Shown here one piece after another: positions 56,769-64,000 of a stretch of DNA of 64,000 nt (position 1 is the first letter of the stretch; each line of letters begins with the position of its first letter). The notes below the pieces were generated by a model that saw nothing but the letters and a program-made list of their open reading frames with translations, was not told the origin of the DNA and did no database searches. The position numbers were made by a program, and so were the translations under genes. Source of the stretch: Pedobacter jejuensis (GTDB taxonomy: Bacteria; Bacteroidota; Bacteroidia; Sphingobacteriales; Sphingobacteriaceae); the NCBI RefSeq assembly GCF_003725795.1, contig NZ_RBEE01000042.1, positions 186,001 through 250,000 of the forward strand, given 5' to 3'.

Positions 56769-56891
56769 ATGAAAACTTTATCCCGCATCTCATTTTTTTT
56801 AGTCCTTTTCAGTCTTGCTGCAACTCAATCTCGCTCGCAGCAATCCTCTGCTTCTGATAGTATTGATGTCTTTCTTAATACCAAAATATGA
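56769..56891 (+). pseudogene. 5' stub of a secreted protein, probably a broken serine hydrolase
   Basis: A 40-residue frame with a convincing signal peptide (FFLVLFSLAATQSRSQQ) followed by DSIDVFLNTKI and a TGA. The last residues look like the start of a beta-lactamase-like serine hydrolase (D-x-hydrophobic-FLxxKM, before the IPGL motif), but the rest of such a gene is missing downstream. I infer truncation by a deletion or insertion near 56890. Confidence 0.45.
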
Positions 56892-57004
56892 GAATCAGAA
56901 ATTTGTAGGGAATTGCATTAATCTAATGGCATTAATTTCCCAAAAACTTGTATCACAAAACAGAGTTTAATAAATTTACATTGAAAGGTTTTAGTTATAC
57001 AATA

Positions 57005-57130
57005 ATGAAGATCAGAGACGCAGGAGTTTCTACCAAAGAACAAATTTTAAATTTGTGGATTGAAGCTCTCGAAAAGGCGGGATTCGAATCATTTTTAGGG
57101 AGATATAACGCATTAAAAGTCTCAACTTAA
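57005..57130 (+). CDS. hypothetical 41-residue protein
   Basis: A short frame starting MKIRDAGVSTKEQ and then LNLWIEALEKAGFE. It is predicted alpha-helical and has no family I recognise. An in-frame TTG at 56948 would lengthen it to 60 residues. Its stop overlaps the next start (TAATG), which argues that the two are translated together. It may be the surviving end of a larger gene. Confidence 0.4.
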   Translation: MKIRDAGVSTKEQILNLWIEALEKAGFESFLGRYNALKVST

Positions 57131-57774
57131 TGAAGATCCAGAAAATTAGAGGTCAGAAAAGAAGGTCAAAGAATATTGAAGATTGGATAGACGCCAATTT
57201 GATTTACAATAAAAGCTACTTCTTTAGGAACCAAAGAGATTATTGTGAAGTTCTTATACACCCTTGGTGTGATATATCCATAATAAACAGCACAATTCCC
57301 GAGCCTAAGAGAAAAAATAGAAGAAAAATTATCTTAGGATTACTCGATATTTATGAATCTTGGAAAACCGAGCTAGATTCCGTAGCTAAAGATTACTACC
57401 CAAAAATCTGGTTATTTGAGCCTCATATTTCTAAATCACAGGTCGTTTGTGCAATTGATGATAAGCTGCACTTTTATGATAATACTTTCCAACAATCGAA
57501 TCCTCCAAAGTCTTTTGGATTTAAAAGTTATGGTGAATTAGAAGACAGACTAAAGCAATACCAATGGAAATCTTTTGAACATAAAATGACTTTAGAAGAT
57601 GATCATTTAGGTAAGCCCGAAGACTATCGTAACCTAAAGGATTACATTGAAACGAAAAAGTGGCTTGATAAAAAACTTAAACAACCTCACCGTACATATA
57701 CTATAGTTGAAAATGGTATTGAAAGAACCTTTAACGCATTTACACAGGGAACAATTTGGATCGGAGGCAGATAA
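57130..57774 (+). CDS. hypothetical protein
   Basis: A 214-residue soluble protein without signal peptide or membrane helix. It begins with a basic segment (MKIQKIRGQKRRSKNIEDW). Visible features are WCDISIINSTIPEPKRKNRR, LFEPHISKSQVVCAI and the end TFNAFTQGTIWIGGR. I do not recognise a family. Its start overlaps the previous stop. With the neighbouring small genes it looks like part of a small variable island; a toxin or immunity role is only a guess. Confidence 0.65.
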   Translation: MKIQKIRGQKRRSKNIEDWIDANLIYNKSYFFRNQRDYCEVLIHPWCDISIINSTIPEPKRKNRRKIILGLLDIYESWKTELDSVAKDYYPKIWLFEPHISKSQVVCAIDDKLHFYDNTFQQSNPPKSFGFKSYGELEDRLKQYQWKSFEHKMTLEDDHLGKPEDYRNLKDYIETKKWLDKKLKQPHRTYTIVENGIERTFNAFTQGTIWIGGR

Positions 57775-57857
57775 GACTAATCACAAGTTTAAGCGTAGTT
57801 AGTTTCAATAAATATTAACTTTCATCTCATAAAACGAACCCATAAATGATCATATGA

Positions 57858-58229
57858 ATGAGCAGTAAAACCTTAGGACAATATGGCATCTCATTTGCCA
57901 GGAAAGCTAATGGATTAATTGATATAAAAGCAAATTCAAAAAATTTAGATATATATCTTTATCTATTGTCTAAATATAAACCGTTATTAGAAGAACTAAT
58001 TTCTACCCTAAAACTGGTCATCACCGGCCAATTTGGTAGCATCAATGCAGATAATTTGATTTGGCCTAGAGAGTTAGGTTATGACATTTACATAGGAGAA
58101 ATTGTAAGTAGCACAACATTTGAACTTTATTTAGCGGATAGTTATGAGGAAACAATAGAATTCTTCCCCTTGGAGGATGTTGAACAAATTGCTATATCTC
58201 TCTTGAAATTTATGAACCAAAATGTCTAG
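57858..58229 (+). CDS. hypothetical protein
   Basis: A 123-residue soluble, acidic protein with alternating helix and strand character (LYLLSKYKPLLEELISTLK, then ELGYDIYIGEIVSSTTFELY and a helical end). No family is recognised. Size and acidity would suit an immunity-type protein, but no toxin is identified. It follows the previous gene by 83 bp. Confidence 0.6.
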   Translation: MSSKTLGQYGISFARKANGLIDIKANSKNLDIYLYLLSKYKPLLEELISTLKLVITGQFGSINADNLIWPRELGYDIYIGEIVSSTTFELYLADSYEETIEFFPLEDVEQIAISLLKFMNQNV

Positions 58230-58605
58230 AAATGTTGAAAAGGAAACATTTTCAACAGCATTAAATACTATATTGAATTGAATACCTCTATATAGTTTCT
58301 TGTTACTAAATTACTCAGACAAAAGACCTTTCTGTCGAAATTTTACAGCTTTAGCTTTTCTTAAGTGATGTTTTTTAGGTCTTTCACTATTTCAGTAATA
58401 AGTAACCTAAATGTTATCTCAACAAACGAAGGAATTTGAGCATGTTAGCTCTTATAAATTAAAAGCTAGTTAGCTTTTAATCCCGCTGATTGATTCCCTA
58501 ATATAGAGACTCATCAGATGATCTGCATAAAATAGGTCAACAGACCTCCCGAAATTTATGAAGCTAAGTCGTGTCGCTTTTTTTGCTTTTCTTTGATTTA
58601 TTTCC
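58230..58605. other. intergenic region with a perfect palindrome
   Basis: About 375 bp between convergent genes. Apart from the palindrome at 58458-58481 I see no gene or repeat family. Confidence 0.5.
58458..58481. repeat. perfect 24-nt palindrome
   Basis: ATTAAAAGCTA and TAGCTTTTAAT flank a 2-nt centre (GT). It is 229 bp past the preceding gene and 125 bp past the end of the converging hydrolase gene. It could be a protein-binding site; a terminator is less likely, since the loop is too tight. Confidence 0.5.
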
Positions 58606-60327
58606 CTAATCTATGCTTTTCCCTGGCGCCAGGAAGTCGAGTACGATCTTATTAAAAACTTTCGGATTCTTTACCGGGACATAATGGTCGCTACCGGGTA
58701 TGATTTCAAGTCGGGAATTCTTGATAAACGATTGGATTAATATGGTGTGCTTTCTTTTTACAACATCAAATTCTCCTGCTAATACCAATACAGGTGCAAC
58801 TATTCGCTGTAACGCGTTCTTGTTCAAGTGTGGCTCTTTCAATACCAAATCAGCCAGGCGCATTTGATTTTGAGACTCCAGATCAGCATGTTTCGATAAG
58901 CTATCCCTACGATGTTCAAATATTTGGATAACGTCTTCTTCAATAGCGTCTGCTCCTGGAAACAGATTTGCGCCCATAACTACTATTTTCTCTACCTTTT
59001 TAGGATGCATTAATGCAAAAATCAATGCAGTATTCCCGCCGTCACTCCAGCCTAGCAAGCTGGCCTTCTCTATAGATAACGAATCCATTACCGTTGAAAG
59101 ATCTTTAGCAAACTGCTCATAAGTATAGGGTGATACCTTATTGTTAATGCTTTTGCCCTGGCCTCTGGTGTCCAAAGCAATTACTTTGAAATGCCGCGAC
59201 AACGGTTCAATTTGTTCTCTGAATGAATTGATTTGCTCATTATTTCCATGTAACAAAAACAAGGGGCTACCCTGTCCATATGATTCATAATAAATTTCCC
59301 CCTGGTCGACTTTAATATGCTTACCTTGATTGTTCCCGTACAACAGACCGGATAGTGCGGGGTTGTTCTGGATGATCTCAGTCTCACTATCCGAGCGATT
59401 ATCAGTTGCACTTTCTTTACCACTTTTTATTGAAGATGCCTCAATCTCTATAAGTAAGTAAGAACTTGAAACCTTTTGCCACTGCGCTTCCCCTTTAATC
59501 CTATACAGACTTGAACGTAATGGCCCGGGAAATGAAGGTATAAAAAATGCCGACTGCGTACTATCACCAGGCAGAGGTTCCAAATCTAAAATAGCCAGAG
59601 AAATTGCTATTTCTTTCTGCCCTTTTATATGTATCTGGTAAGGGCGTAAGTCTATATTTACAGGTCGCGGCATGCCTACCTCGGTGTTGCCAATTACATC
59701 AAAGACCACATCTTTTTGAAGAATAGATTGATTCGGCAGCCCCTCTTTAACACTATAGATGTTCATTCTAAGTTTGATTCTGCTGAAAGTTCTTCGGTTT
59801 ATTTTAAAACTTAGGGTCCTTAAGAAAATATTCTGATCAATTTTTAGGATCGTAGCCTGCTCACGCCCTTTCTCATCGCTATGTTTTGGTATATTTTTAT
59901 ACATGGCCGGAAAGAATATGAGGCTGGCATTTGAGCGACCATATTTTTTTATTTGACCAGGATTTGCTTTGATGTTTACCATTTCAAGCGTTTGTGGTGA
60001 TTCATATAGCTTGATAAGCTTTTCTGTTTTCAAAAAAGATTCCCAGTCCATCTTCACGCTTTTGTACCCAACAGCTGAAAAGAAAATTGAATCCTTGCCC
60101 GCAACGTCAGTCTGTAGATAAGAAAGTGAATATCGTCCTGCAGAATCAGAAACTGTGCCTACAGGCTTGTTTTTGATTCCTATGCTTACATAAGGAAGTG
60201 GCGAATTAGTTTGGCCATCAATGGTGACACCCTTTAATATTGTGGAATGGGCATTAGCGTCTTGGACCAGAATGACCATCAAAGTAATAAAGAAAAATAA
60301 GAATCGATTAGCACTAAAATATAACAT
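58606..60327 (-). CDS. alpha/beta hydrolase with N-terminal carboxypeptidase-regulatory-like domain
   Basis: A 573-residue exported fusion. Residues 1-26 are a signal peptide. Residues 28-118 are a CarboxypepD_reg-like beta-sandwich (LKGVTIDGQTNSPLPYVSIG). A second beta-rich domain spans about 150-300. The alpha/beta hydrolase domain (about 335-570) has the oxyanion HG (LLHGNN), nucleophile Ser428 (GWSDGG), Asp521 (AGEFD) and His548 (GSDHYVP), a complete triad. The N-terminal module normally starts TonB receptors and surface proteins in this phylum, so this enzyme likely acts in the periplasm or at the surface. Substrate unknown. Confidence 0.9.
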   Translation of the reverse strand: MLYFSANRFLFFFITLMVILVQDANAHSTILKGVTIDGQTNSPLPYVSIGIKNKPVGTVSDSAGRYSLSYLQTDVAGKDSIFFSAVGYKSVKMDWESFLKTEKLIKLYESPQTLEMVNIKANPGQIKKYGRSNASLIFFPAMYKNIPKHSDEKGREQATILKIDQNIFLRTLSFKINRRTFSRIKLRMNIYSVKEGLPNQSILQKDVVFDVIGNTEVGMPRPVNIDLRPYQIHIKGQKEIAISLAILDLEPLPGDSTQSAFFIPSFPGPLRSSLYRIKGEAQWQKVSSSYLLIEIEASSIKSGKESATDNRSDSETEIIQNNPALSGLLYGNNQGKHIKVDQGEIYYESYGQGSPLFLLHGNNEQINSFREQIEPLSRHFKVIALDTRGQGKSINNKVSPYTYEQFAKDLSTVMDSLSIEKASLLGWSDGGNTALIFALMHPKKVEKIVVMGANLFPGADAIEEDVIQIFEHRRDSLSKHADLESQNQMRLADLVLKEPHLNKNALQRIVAPVLVLAGEFDVVKRKHTILIQSFIKNSRLEIIPGSDHYVPVKNPKVFNKIVLDFLAPGKSID

Positions 60328-60775
60328 TATGAATTGCCGGATTGGTTGGCAAATATTAATAATCGGCGAATGGGAACGAAAATATTAACCTTATTTAACA
60401 TTAAACTTTTATAAGGCTAAAGAAAAAATTTCGCATTGCACACAAAATTGCATCTTATTGAAAAACATGGGTTCGTAATAAGCACGTATTGCACCATTTA
60501 CTTTTATTTACAATTTTTTGCACCATTTAGCACTTTTTATCTCTTGTAAAAAAAGCTATTTTTTCAGATATTAGGCTTAATAATTATCATTCATTGAATT
60601 CCTGCTCGGGTAGGATAGTTTTTCAGTTTGGTTTTGCTTTATTCTCCATCGGCAGATGAAGCGTAGATGAAGCGCAGATAAGCGCAGATGATCCGCTGTT
60701 AAGGGCTTAATTCGGTAAAGCAACATTGAATAGCTATGGCACCTCCCAACTTGTTGCGGTTTAACCAAACAACAC
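60328..60775. other. intergenic region with short degenerate repeats
   Basis: About 450 bp. AGATGAAGCG, AGATGAAGCG and AGCGCAGAT recur at about 60653-60690. An open frame on the minus strand here has no features of a gene. No tRNA or other RNA gene is recognised. Confidence 0.5.
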
Positions 60776-60997
60776 ATGAAAAGAGTATGTATTTATCCGA
60801 AAGATGTTAGCATCTTAACTGGAAAAAGCTTAACACAAGCACAAAGAGTGCTTAGAAATTTAAGATTTGTATTGAATAAGCGTAAAGATCAATACATTAC
60901 ATTTGATGAATACGCTAATTTTTCTGGAATTGATGTAGAATTGATTCAGAAAATTTGTTTGATGCTGTCTTTGATTTGTACTATCGCCATCAGTTAA
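60776..60997 (+). CDS. small hypothetical protein, Bacteroidota-type, HTH-like
   Basis: A 73-residue basic protein starting MKRVCIYPKDVSILTGKS. From memory, small proteins with this start (the xYPKDVxxITGKS pattern) are widespread and unnamed in Bacteroidota. The pattern of a helix, a KSxxxAQRVLRNLR helix and an ITFDEYANFSGID segment looks like a DNA-binding or excisionase-like fold. The last residues (LMLSLICTIAIS) are hydrophobic, which is odd. A terminator follows at once. Confidence 0.6.
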   Translation: MKRVCIYPKDVSILTGKSLTQAQRVLRNLRFVLNKRKDQYITFDEYANFSGIDVELIQKICLMLSLICTIAIS

Positions 60998-60999
60998 GG

Positions 61000-61035
61000 A
61001 ACAAAACCCGCCCCACGTCCCCGGGTTTTTGTTTT
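61000..61035 (+). terminator. intrinsic terminator after the small protein gene
   Basis: ACAAAACCCG (61001-61010) pairs with CGGGTTTTTGT (61022-61032) with one bulge, followed by TTTTAT. It begins 3 bp after the stop codon. Confidence 0.75.
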
Positions 61036-61196
61036 ATCAAAAATTAGTACAGCTATGATTTGTAAATATTTAGCTCTCACCTTTAACGCATATAAATGAG
61101 ATGCATAAGCTCTTATGCATTATTGTTCTTTCTGTAAAATTAAATTCTTATGAACGTTAAAAATATCTTGCTAAATCCATTTAAACATCCTCACCT

Positions 61197-61631
61197 ATGG
61201 CCAATAACAATATAGATGCCGCACCAACTCCATTTGCACAAACCTATTTTCATGGCACCAAAGCAGATTTACAAATTGGTAGCTTAATTAAAGTTGGCTA
61301 CAATTCAAATTATGGGCAAAGACGCAATGCCAGATACATTTTTTTATCCGCTACTTTAGATGCTGCAATTTGGGGAGCCGAACTCGCTGTTGGCGAAGAA
61401 AAAGAAAGAATATACCTGGTTGAACCCACAGGCGAATTGGAAGACGACCCGGATGTTACAGACAAAAAATTTCCTGGAAACCCTACAAAATCCTATCGCT
61501 CAACGCACCCTTTTAAAATTGTCGGCGAAGTAATGAATTGGCAAAGCCATGCACCTGAGCAAATAAAAGCCATGAAAGATGCACTTCAAAAATTAAAAGA
61601 AAATGGAATAGATTCTTTAAATGATGGTTGA
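61197..61631 (+). CDS. arr: NAD+-rifampin ADP-ribosyltransferase
   Basis: A 144-residue Arr enzyme, which ADP-ribosylates and inactivates rifamycins using NAD+. The full-length family pattern is present: FAQTYFHGTKADLQIGSLIK, GYNSNYGQRRNARYIFLSAT, LDAAIWGAELAVGE and then the KKFPGNPTKSYRS block. The length is typical. It is a single gene with no mobile element beside it, which fits an intrinsic chromosomal copy of an environmental bacterium. Confidence 0.95.
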   Translation: MANNNIDAAPTPFAQTYFHGTKADLQIGSLIKVGYNSNYGQRRNARYIFLSATLDAAIWGAELAVGEEKERIYLVEPTGELEDDPDVTDKKFPGNPTKSYRSTHPFKIVGEVMNWQSHAPEQIKAMKDALQKLKENGIDSLNDG

Positions 61632-61723
61632 TTTTAACATAAATGCAGATTAAGATGCCCGTTCAAAGTGGTGATAACGAAAAAACGGAATTCGAAAAAC
61701 GAAAGACGAAAAAACCGATAGAA

Positions 61724-62452
61724 TTACAATTTCCTGATATTGATAATTTTTAACCAGTGCAAAAATTTCATCACCGGGTAGGTTGGGTCAAACTCCCACC
61801 ATTTACTGGCAAAATTCGGGCTGTTTGGTTTTTTATGGTGATTGTTTTGGAACAACTCGCCCATCAGTAAAAAATCCCATGGTAAAGAATTTTTACTATG
61901 ATCTTCATTATCATGGTTAGAATAACCATATTTATGGCCACACCAGTTAACAATAGCGCCATGCAATGGGCCCATTAAAAAATGTACAGGCAATAATATA
62001 AATAACCACCAATGATTGGCAAAAGCAATATAAAAACCAATGTAAAACAATCCGCAGCCAATTCTCCACAACCAAGAATTACCAATTTTATCAACCAATG
62101 GCCATTCAGGATAGTTACCTTGAAAAGCCGGCTCTGGCTGAACTTTAAACTGAAGATAATTCATATACATATTCTTCGTGGCAATCATCATCCCGAAAAC
62201 ATCCTTAAAGAAATGAGGCGAATGCGGGTCTTTCTCCGTATCGCTATAAGCATGGTGCATGCGATGCAAAATGGCGTAAGCTCGAGGATTTAAAAAAGAA
62301 GAACCCTGAGAAATCAACAATACCAGGTAAAAAAATCTTTCCCAAAAAAGTTCCATTTTAAACATCTTATGCGATGAGTAACGATGCAGAAAAAAGGTTT
62401 GACTAAAAAGAGAAAGAAACCAATGTAAAAGAAAAAAAATGAAGATAATCAT
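61724..62452 (-). CDS. fatty-acid (acyl-CoA type) desaturase
   Basis: A 242-residue membrane desaturase. The three His boxes are HRYSSH (23-28), HRMHH (63-67) and NNHH (203-206), with a further His in the GHKYGY segment (173). They would bind a di-iron centre that introduces a cis double bond. Four hydrophobic segments are visible. The protein is shorter than Delta-9 desaturases of about 300 residues, because it starts just before the first His box, but the order of boxes is intact. It stands alone, in the opposite direction to arr. Confidence 0.9.
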   Translation of the reverse strand: MIIFIFFLLHWFLSLFSQTFFLHRYSSHKMFKMELFWERFFYLVLLISQGSSFLNPRAYAILHRMHHAYSDTEKDPHSPHFFKDVFGMMIATKNMYMNYLQFKVQPEPAFQGNYPEWPLVDKIGNSWLWRIGCGLFYIGFYIAFANHWWLFILLPVHFLMGPLHGAIVNWCGHKYGYSNHDNEDHSKNSLPWDFLLMGELFQNNHHKKPNSPNFASKWWEFDPTYPVMKFLHWLKIINIRKL

Positions 62453-62656
62453 GTAATATGTGTATGCTTAATAAACGAAATTTATTGCCTTTTAGTTTTC
62501 AATAACATTCCGATAAAAATGTTCGCCATTTAAGCGAACGATATGCTAAATTTAAAAATGCTTTAATAATGCCTTCAACAAGCGTAAGATAACATTTGGC
62601 TCAATCTCTATTTTATCACATTGAGCTTGTCTAAATGCATTACTACTGTAGTCATA

Positions 62657-63154
62657 TTACCTGCCGAAATCGTCTTGAACCCTTACAATATCGCTTTCAT
62701 CTGATGGGTTTGAAGCATCGGTATGTTGCCAGATTTCTGCAACCACTCCCCAATCATCTAAACCAATTAAACGATGGCGTTCGCCTTGTTGTAATTTAAT
62801 TTGGTCTTTTGGTGCATATTTTTTTACGTCACCTTCTTCATCAGTTGCACTGGTTTTAATACCAACTGTACCAGTTACCACTTGCCAAATTTCGGCTCTG
62901 CGGTGATGATATTGCCAAGATAAACGTGTATTCGGCGCAACTATTAATATTTTCGGACTTAATTTACCGCCAATTTTAAGACTTTCAACATCCAGTCCAT
63001 CAAAATAGGTATCTGCAAACTGTTGTGCTTGTGCTTCATCAATTACAAAAAAACCACCCCAAGGGCGAGTTTCATCGCGGTTTACTACATTAAAACCTTC
63101 AATTTTTAATCGCTGTGCTACGTTATCGAATATTTCTGATTTGTCGTTTTCCAT
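62657..63154 (-). CDS. cupin-domain protein, mannose-6-phosphate isomerase type II-like
   Basis: A 165-residue single-domain cupin. It reads TRPWGGFFVIDEAQAQQF and LSPKILIVAPNTRLSWQYHH, then RRAEIWQVVTGTVGI, with the metal-binding His/Glu set of the C-terminal domain of type II phosphomannose isomerases. The LQQGERHRLIGLDD stretch supplies the second cupin motif. Related Bacteroidota proteins are sometimes named phosphoheptose isomerase, which I do not follow. The sugar-phosphate substrate is unproved. Confidence 0.8.
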   Translation of the reverse strand: MENDKSEIFDNVAQRLKIEGFNVVNRDETRPWGGFFVIDEAQAQQFADTYFDGLDVESLKIGGKLSPKILIVAPNTRLSWQYHHRRAEIWQVVTGTVGIKTSATDEEGDVKKYAPKDQIKLQQGERHRLIGLDDWGVVAEIWQHTDASNPSDESDIVRVQDDFGR

Positions 63155-63183
63155 AATTGCCGTAAAAATAATGGATATAAATT

Positions 63184-63209
63184 AAAAAAGCCCTTTCGGG
63201 CTTCTTTAA
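63184..63209 (-). terminator. intrinsic terminator after the secreted-protein gene
   Basis: AAAAAAGCCC (63184-63193) pairs with GGGCTTCTTT (63198-63207) around a 4-nt loop TTTC. Read on the minus strand, it ends in a U-run and lies 18 bp after the 63227 stop. Confidence 0.8.
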
Positions 63210-63226
63210 TTTGTAAAAATTTTAAT

Positions 63227-63781
63227 CTACTTGATATCTGTAATTACAATATCGGTTGCCTGCCCAACAGATTGAACAACAAAAGGAAATGCTGGGTTAT
63301 TTAAAACCCATAACTCCAATTTGCCATCTTCGCTAACAACATGCATCGTATCAATATCTTTACCACCAATTTTAACACCTGCTGCATCTGGTGTTTTCAC
63401 TTTGAATTTAACACCCCCGTAAGTAAATGCTTTTGTATCGCTCAATGTTTTAAACGCTGCCTGAGAGATCACACCGAACGTTTCATTGTCTCCCAATTTT
63501 GTAACCCCTAAAGCTGGTTGTGTTACAGGTAAAAATTGTATTCCGCTTTCTATCGCTTTTGCACTCATTTCAAAAGCCCCGTCGCCATAACCTTCAACAG
63601 ACCAACCGATGCTAACCGGAGCCGTGATGCTTTTAACGGTTAATACCAACGGAAATTCTTGCCCCTGAACAAATGCATTTGCAGACATAACCGTGCCTAC
63701 CTTAATTTCTGGGATGCTTTTTTGAGCTTTTGCATGTACAGCGAGCGCTAAGCAAAAACAAATAGTAATGATTTTTTTCAT
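63227..63781 (-). CDS. hypothetical secreted protein
   Basis: A 184-residue protein with a signal peptide (residues 1-19, ending VHAKAQ). The remainder is predicted beta-rich, with VGTVMSANAFVQGQEFPLVL and FKVKTPDAAGVKIGGKDIDT, some of which resembles the C-terminal domains of surface and gliding proteins. No family is recognised. It is followed by a clear terminator. Confidence 0.7.
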   Translation of the reverse strand: MKKIITICFCLALAVHAKAQKSIPEIKVGTVMSANAFVQGQEFPLVLTVKSITAPVSIGWSVEGYGDGAFEMSAKAIESGIQFLPVTQPALGVTKLGDNETFGVISQAAFKTLSDTKAFTYGGVKFKVKTPDAAGVKIGGKDIDTMHVVSEDGKLELWVLNNPAFPFVVQSVGQATDIVITDIK

Positions 63782-63837
63782 GATGAATAGTTTTTATTGA
63801 AGATAAAGGTTTTTAAGGATATTGAAAAAAGTATTAC

Positions 63838-63871
63838 ACAAAAAAAGCCTTCAATATTTAAAGTGAAGGCT
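63838..63871 (-). terminator. intrinsic terminator after the edge gene
   Basis: AGCCTTCA (63846-63853) pairs with TGAAGGCT (63864-63871) and, on the minus strand, runs into a T-tract at 63838-63846. It lies 22 bp beyond the stop of the edge gene. Confidence 0.75.
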
Positions 63872-63892
63872 CGGTATTATTTATAATTTTAT

Positions 63893-64000
63893 CTAGTTTT
63901 CTAGTATGTTTTCTAAAACAGTTTCAATGAATATCGATTTGCCATTGTTCCAGGTTTGAGCGCAAGACATAAACTCTATAATATCGTTTATTTTATAATC
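63893..64000 (-). CDS. C-terminal 35 residues of a gene cut by the window edge
   Basis: The reverse strand reads DYKINDIIEFMSCAQTW and on to TVLENILEN and TAG, open to the right edge. The following terminator supports a real gene. No family can be assigned from so little sequence. Confidence 0.5.
   Translation of the reverse strand, partial: DYKINDIIEFMSCAQTWNNGKSIFIETVLENILEN

Noticed and set aside
57081..57099. tRNA-like T-loop string GGATTCGAATC
   Set aside because: No matching acceptor or anticodon arms around it, and it lies inside a coding frame.
60577..60777. 66-residue minus-strand frame upstream of the small HTH-like gene
   Set aside because: It covers short degenerate repeats and has no conserved features.

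Overview
The window is a low-GC chromosomal segment of a Bacteroidota bacterium, most likely family Sphingobacteriaceae (Pedobacter-like). The signs are a SusC/RagA TonB-linked receptor beside a ROK regulator, the parA-parB-DUF5683-dapB-lepB gene order, an UpxY-type NusG paralogue, an exosortase of the Bacteroidota kind, near absence of Shine-Dalgarno leaders, and many TTG starts. No rRNA, tRNA, CRISPR array, integrase or insertion-sequence transposase was seen.

Layout. (1) 1-7.4 kb, minus strand: the 5' part of a SusC-type receptor, its ROK regulator, signal peptidase I, DapB, a DUF5683 membrane protein, ParB and ParA. (2) 7.6-9.0 kb: an FMN reductase, then a gene-free stretch carrying palindromic repeat pairs. 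(3) 9.0-39.6 kb: a cell-surface polysaccharide locus. It starts with two minus-strand genes for small secreted proteins that share a C-terminal sorting tail (C-x-LDDY, hydrophobic helix, basic end); the second is only a tail fragment. A plus-strand run follows: truncated SLBB export protein, Wzc-like tyrosine autokinase, UpxY antiterminator, asparagine synthase-like amidotransferase, Wzm/Wzt-type ABC exporter, about a dozen glycosyltransferases, two methyltransferases, two acyltransferases, a Wzy-like polymerase, an exosortase and a NodU-type carbamoyltransferase. Most of these genes overlap or abut. (4) 39.7-46.6 kb: a DoxX protein, a terminator, more palindromic repeats in the opposite orientation to those at 8-9 kb, and a complete RND efflux operon. 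(5) 47-56.5 kb: RhuM, a gluconate kinase/permease pair, and a minus-strand signalling group (response regulator, PAS-array protein without an ATPase domain, GAF histidine kinase). (6) 56.7-64 kb: a mixed region with the beginning of a broken secreted protein, three unrecognised small genes, a lipoprotein-like or periplasmic alpha/beta hydrolase fusion, a rifamycin ADP-ribosyltransferase (Arr), a fatty-acid desaturase, a cupin, a secreted protein and a cut-off gene at the edge.

How the parts fit. The polysaccharide locus pairs sugar-polymer assembly with an exosortase (Cys103/Arg144/His165-166). The small tail-bearing proteins at its left end are the natural candidates for its substrates. The tail motif is the most interesting signal in the window. 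Next to it, the second substrate gene and the divergent export gene have both lost their 5' halves at one point, which looks like a single deletion that also removed the divergent promoter region. A second structural oddity is a four-helix-bundle gene bounded by long hexamer-like tracts and wedged between the two subunits of the ABC exporter.
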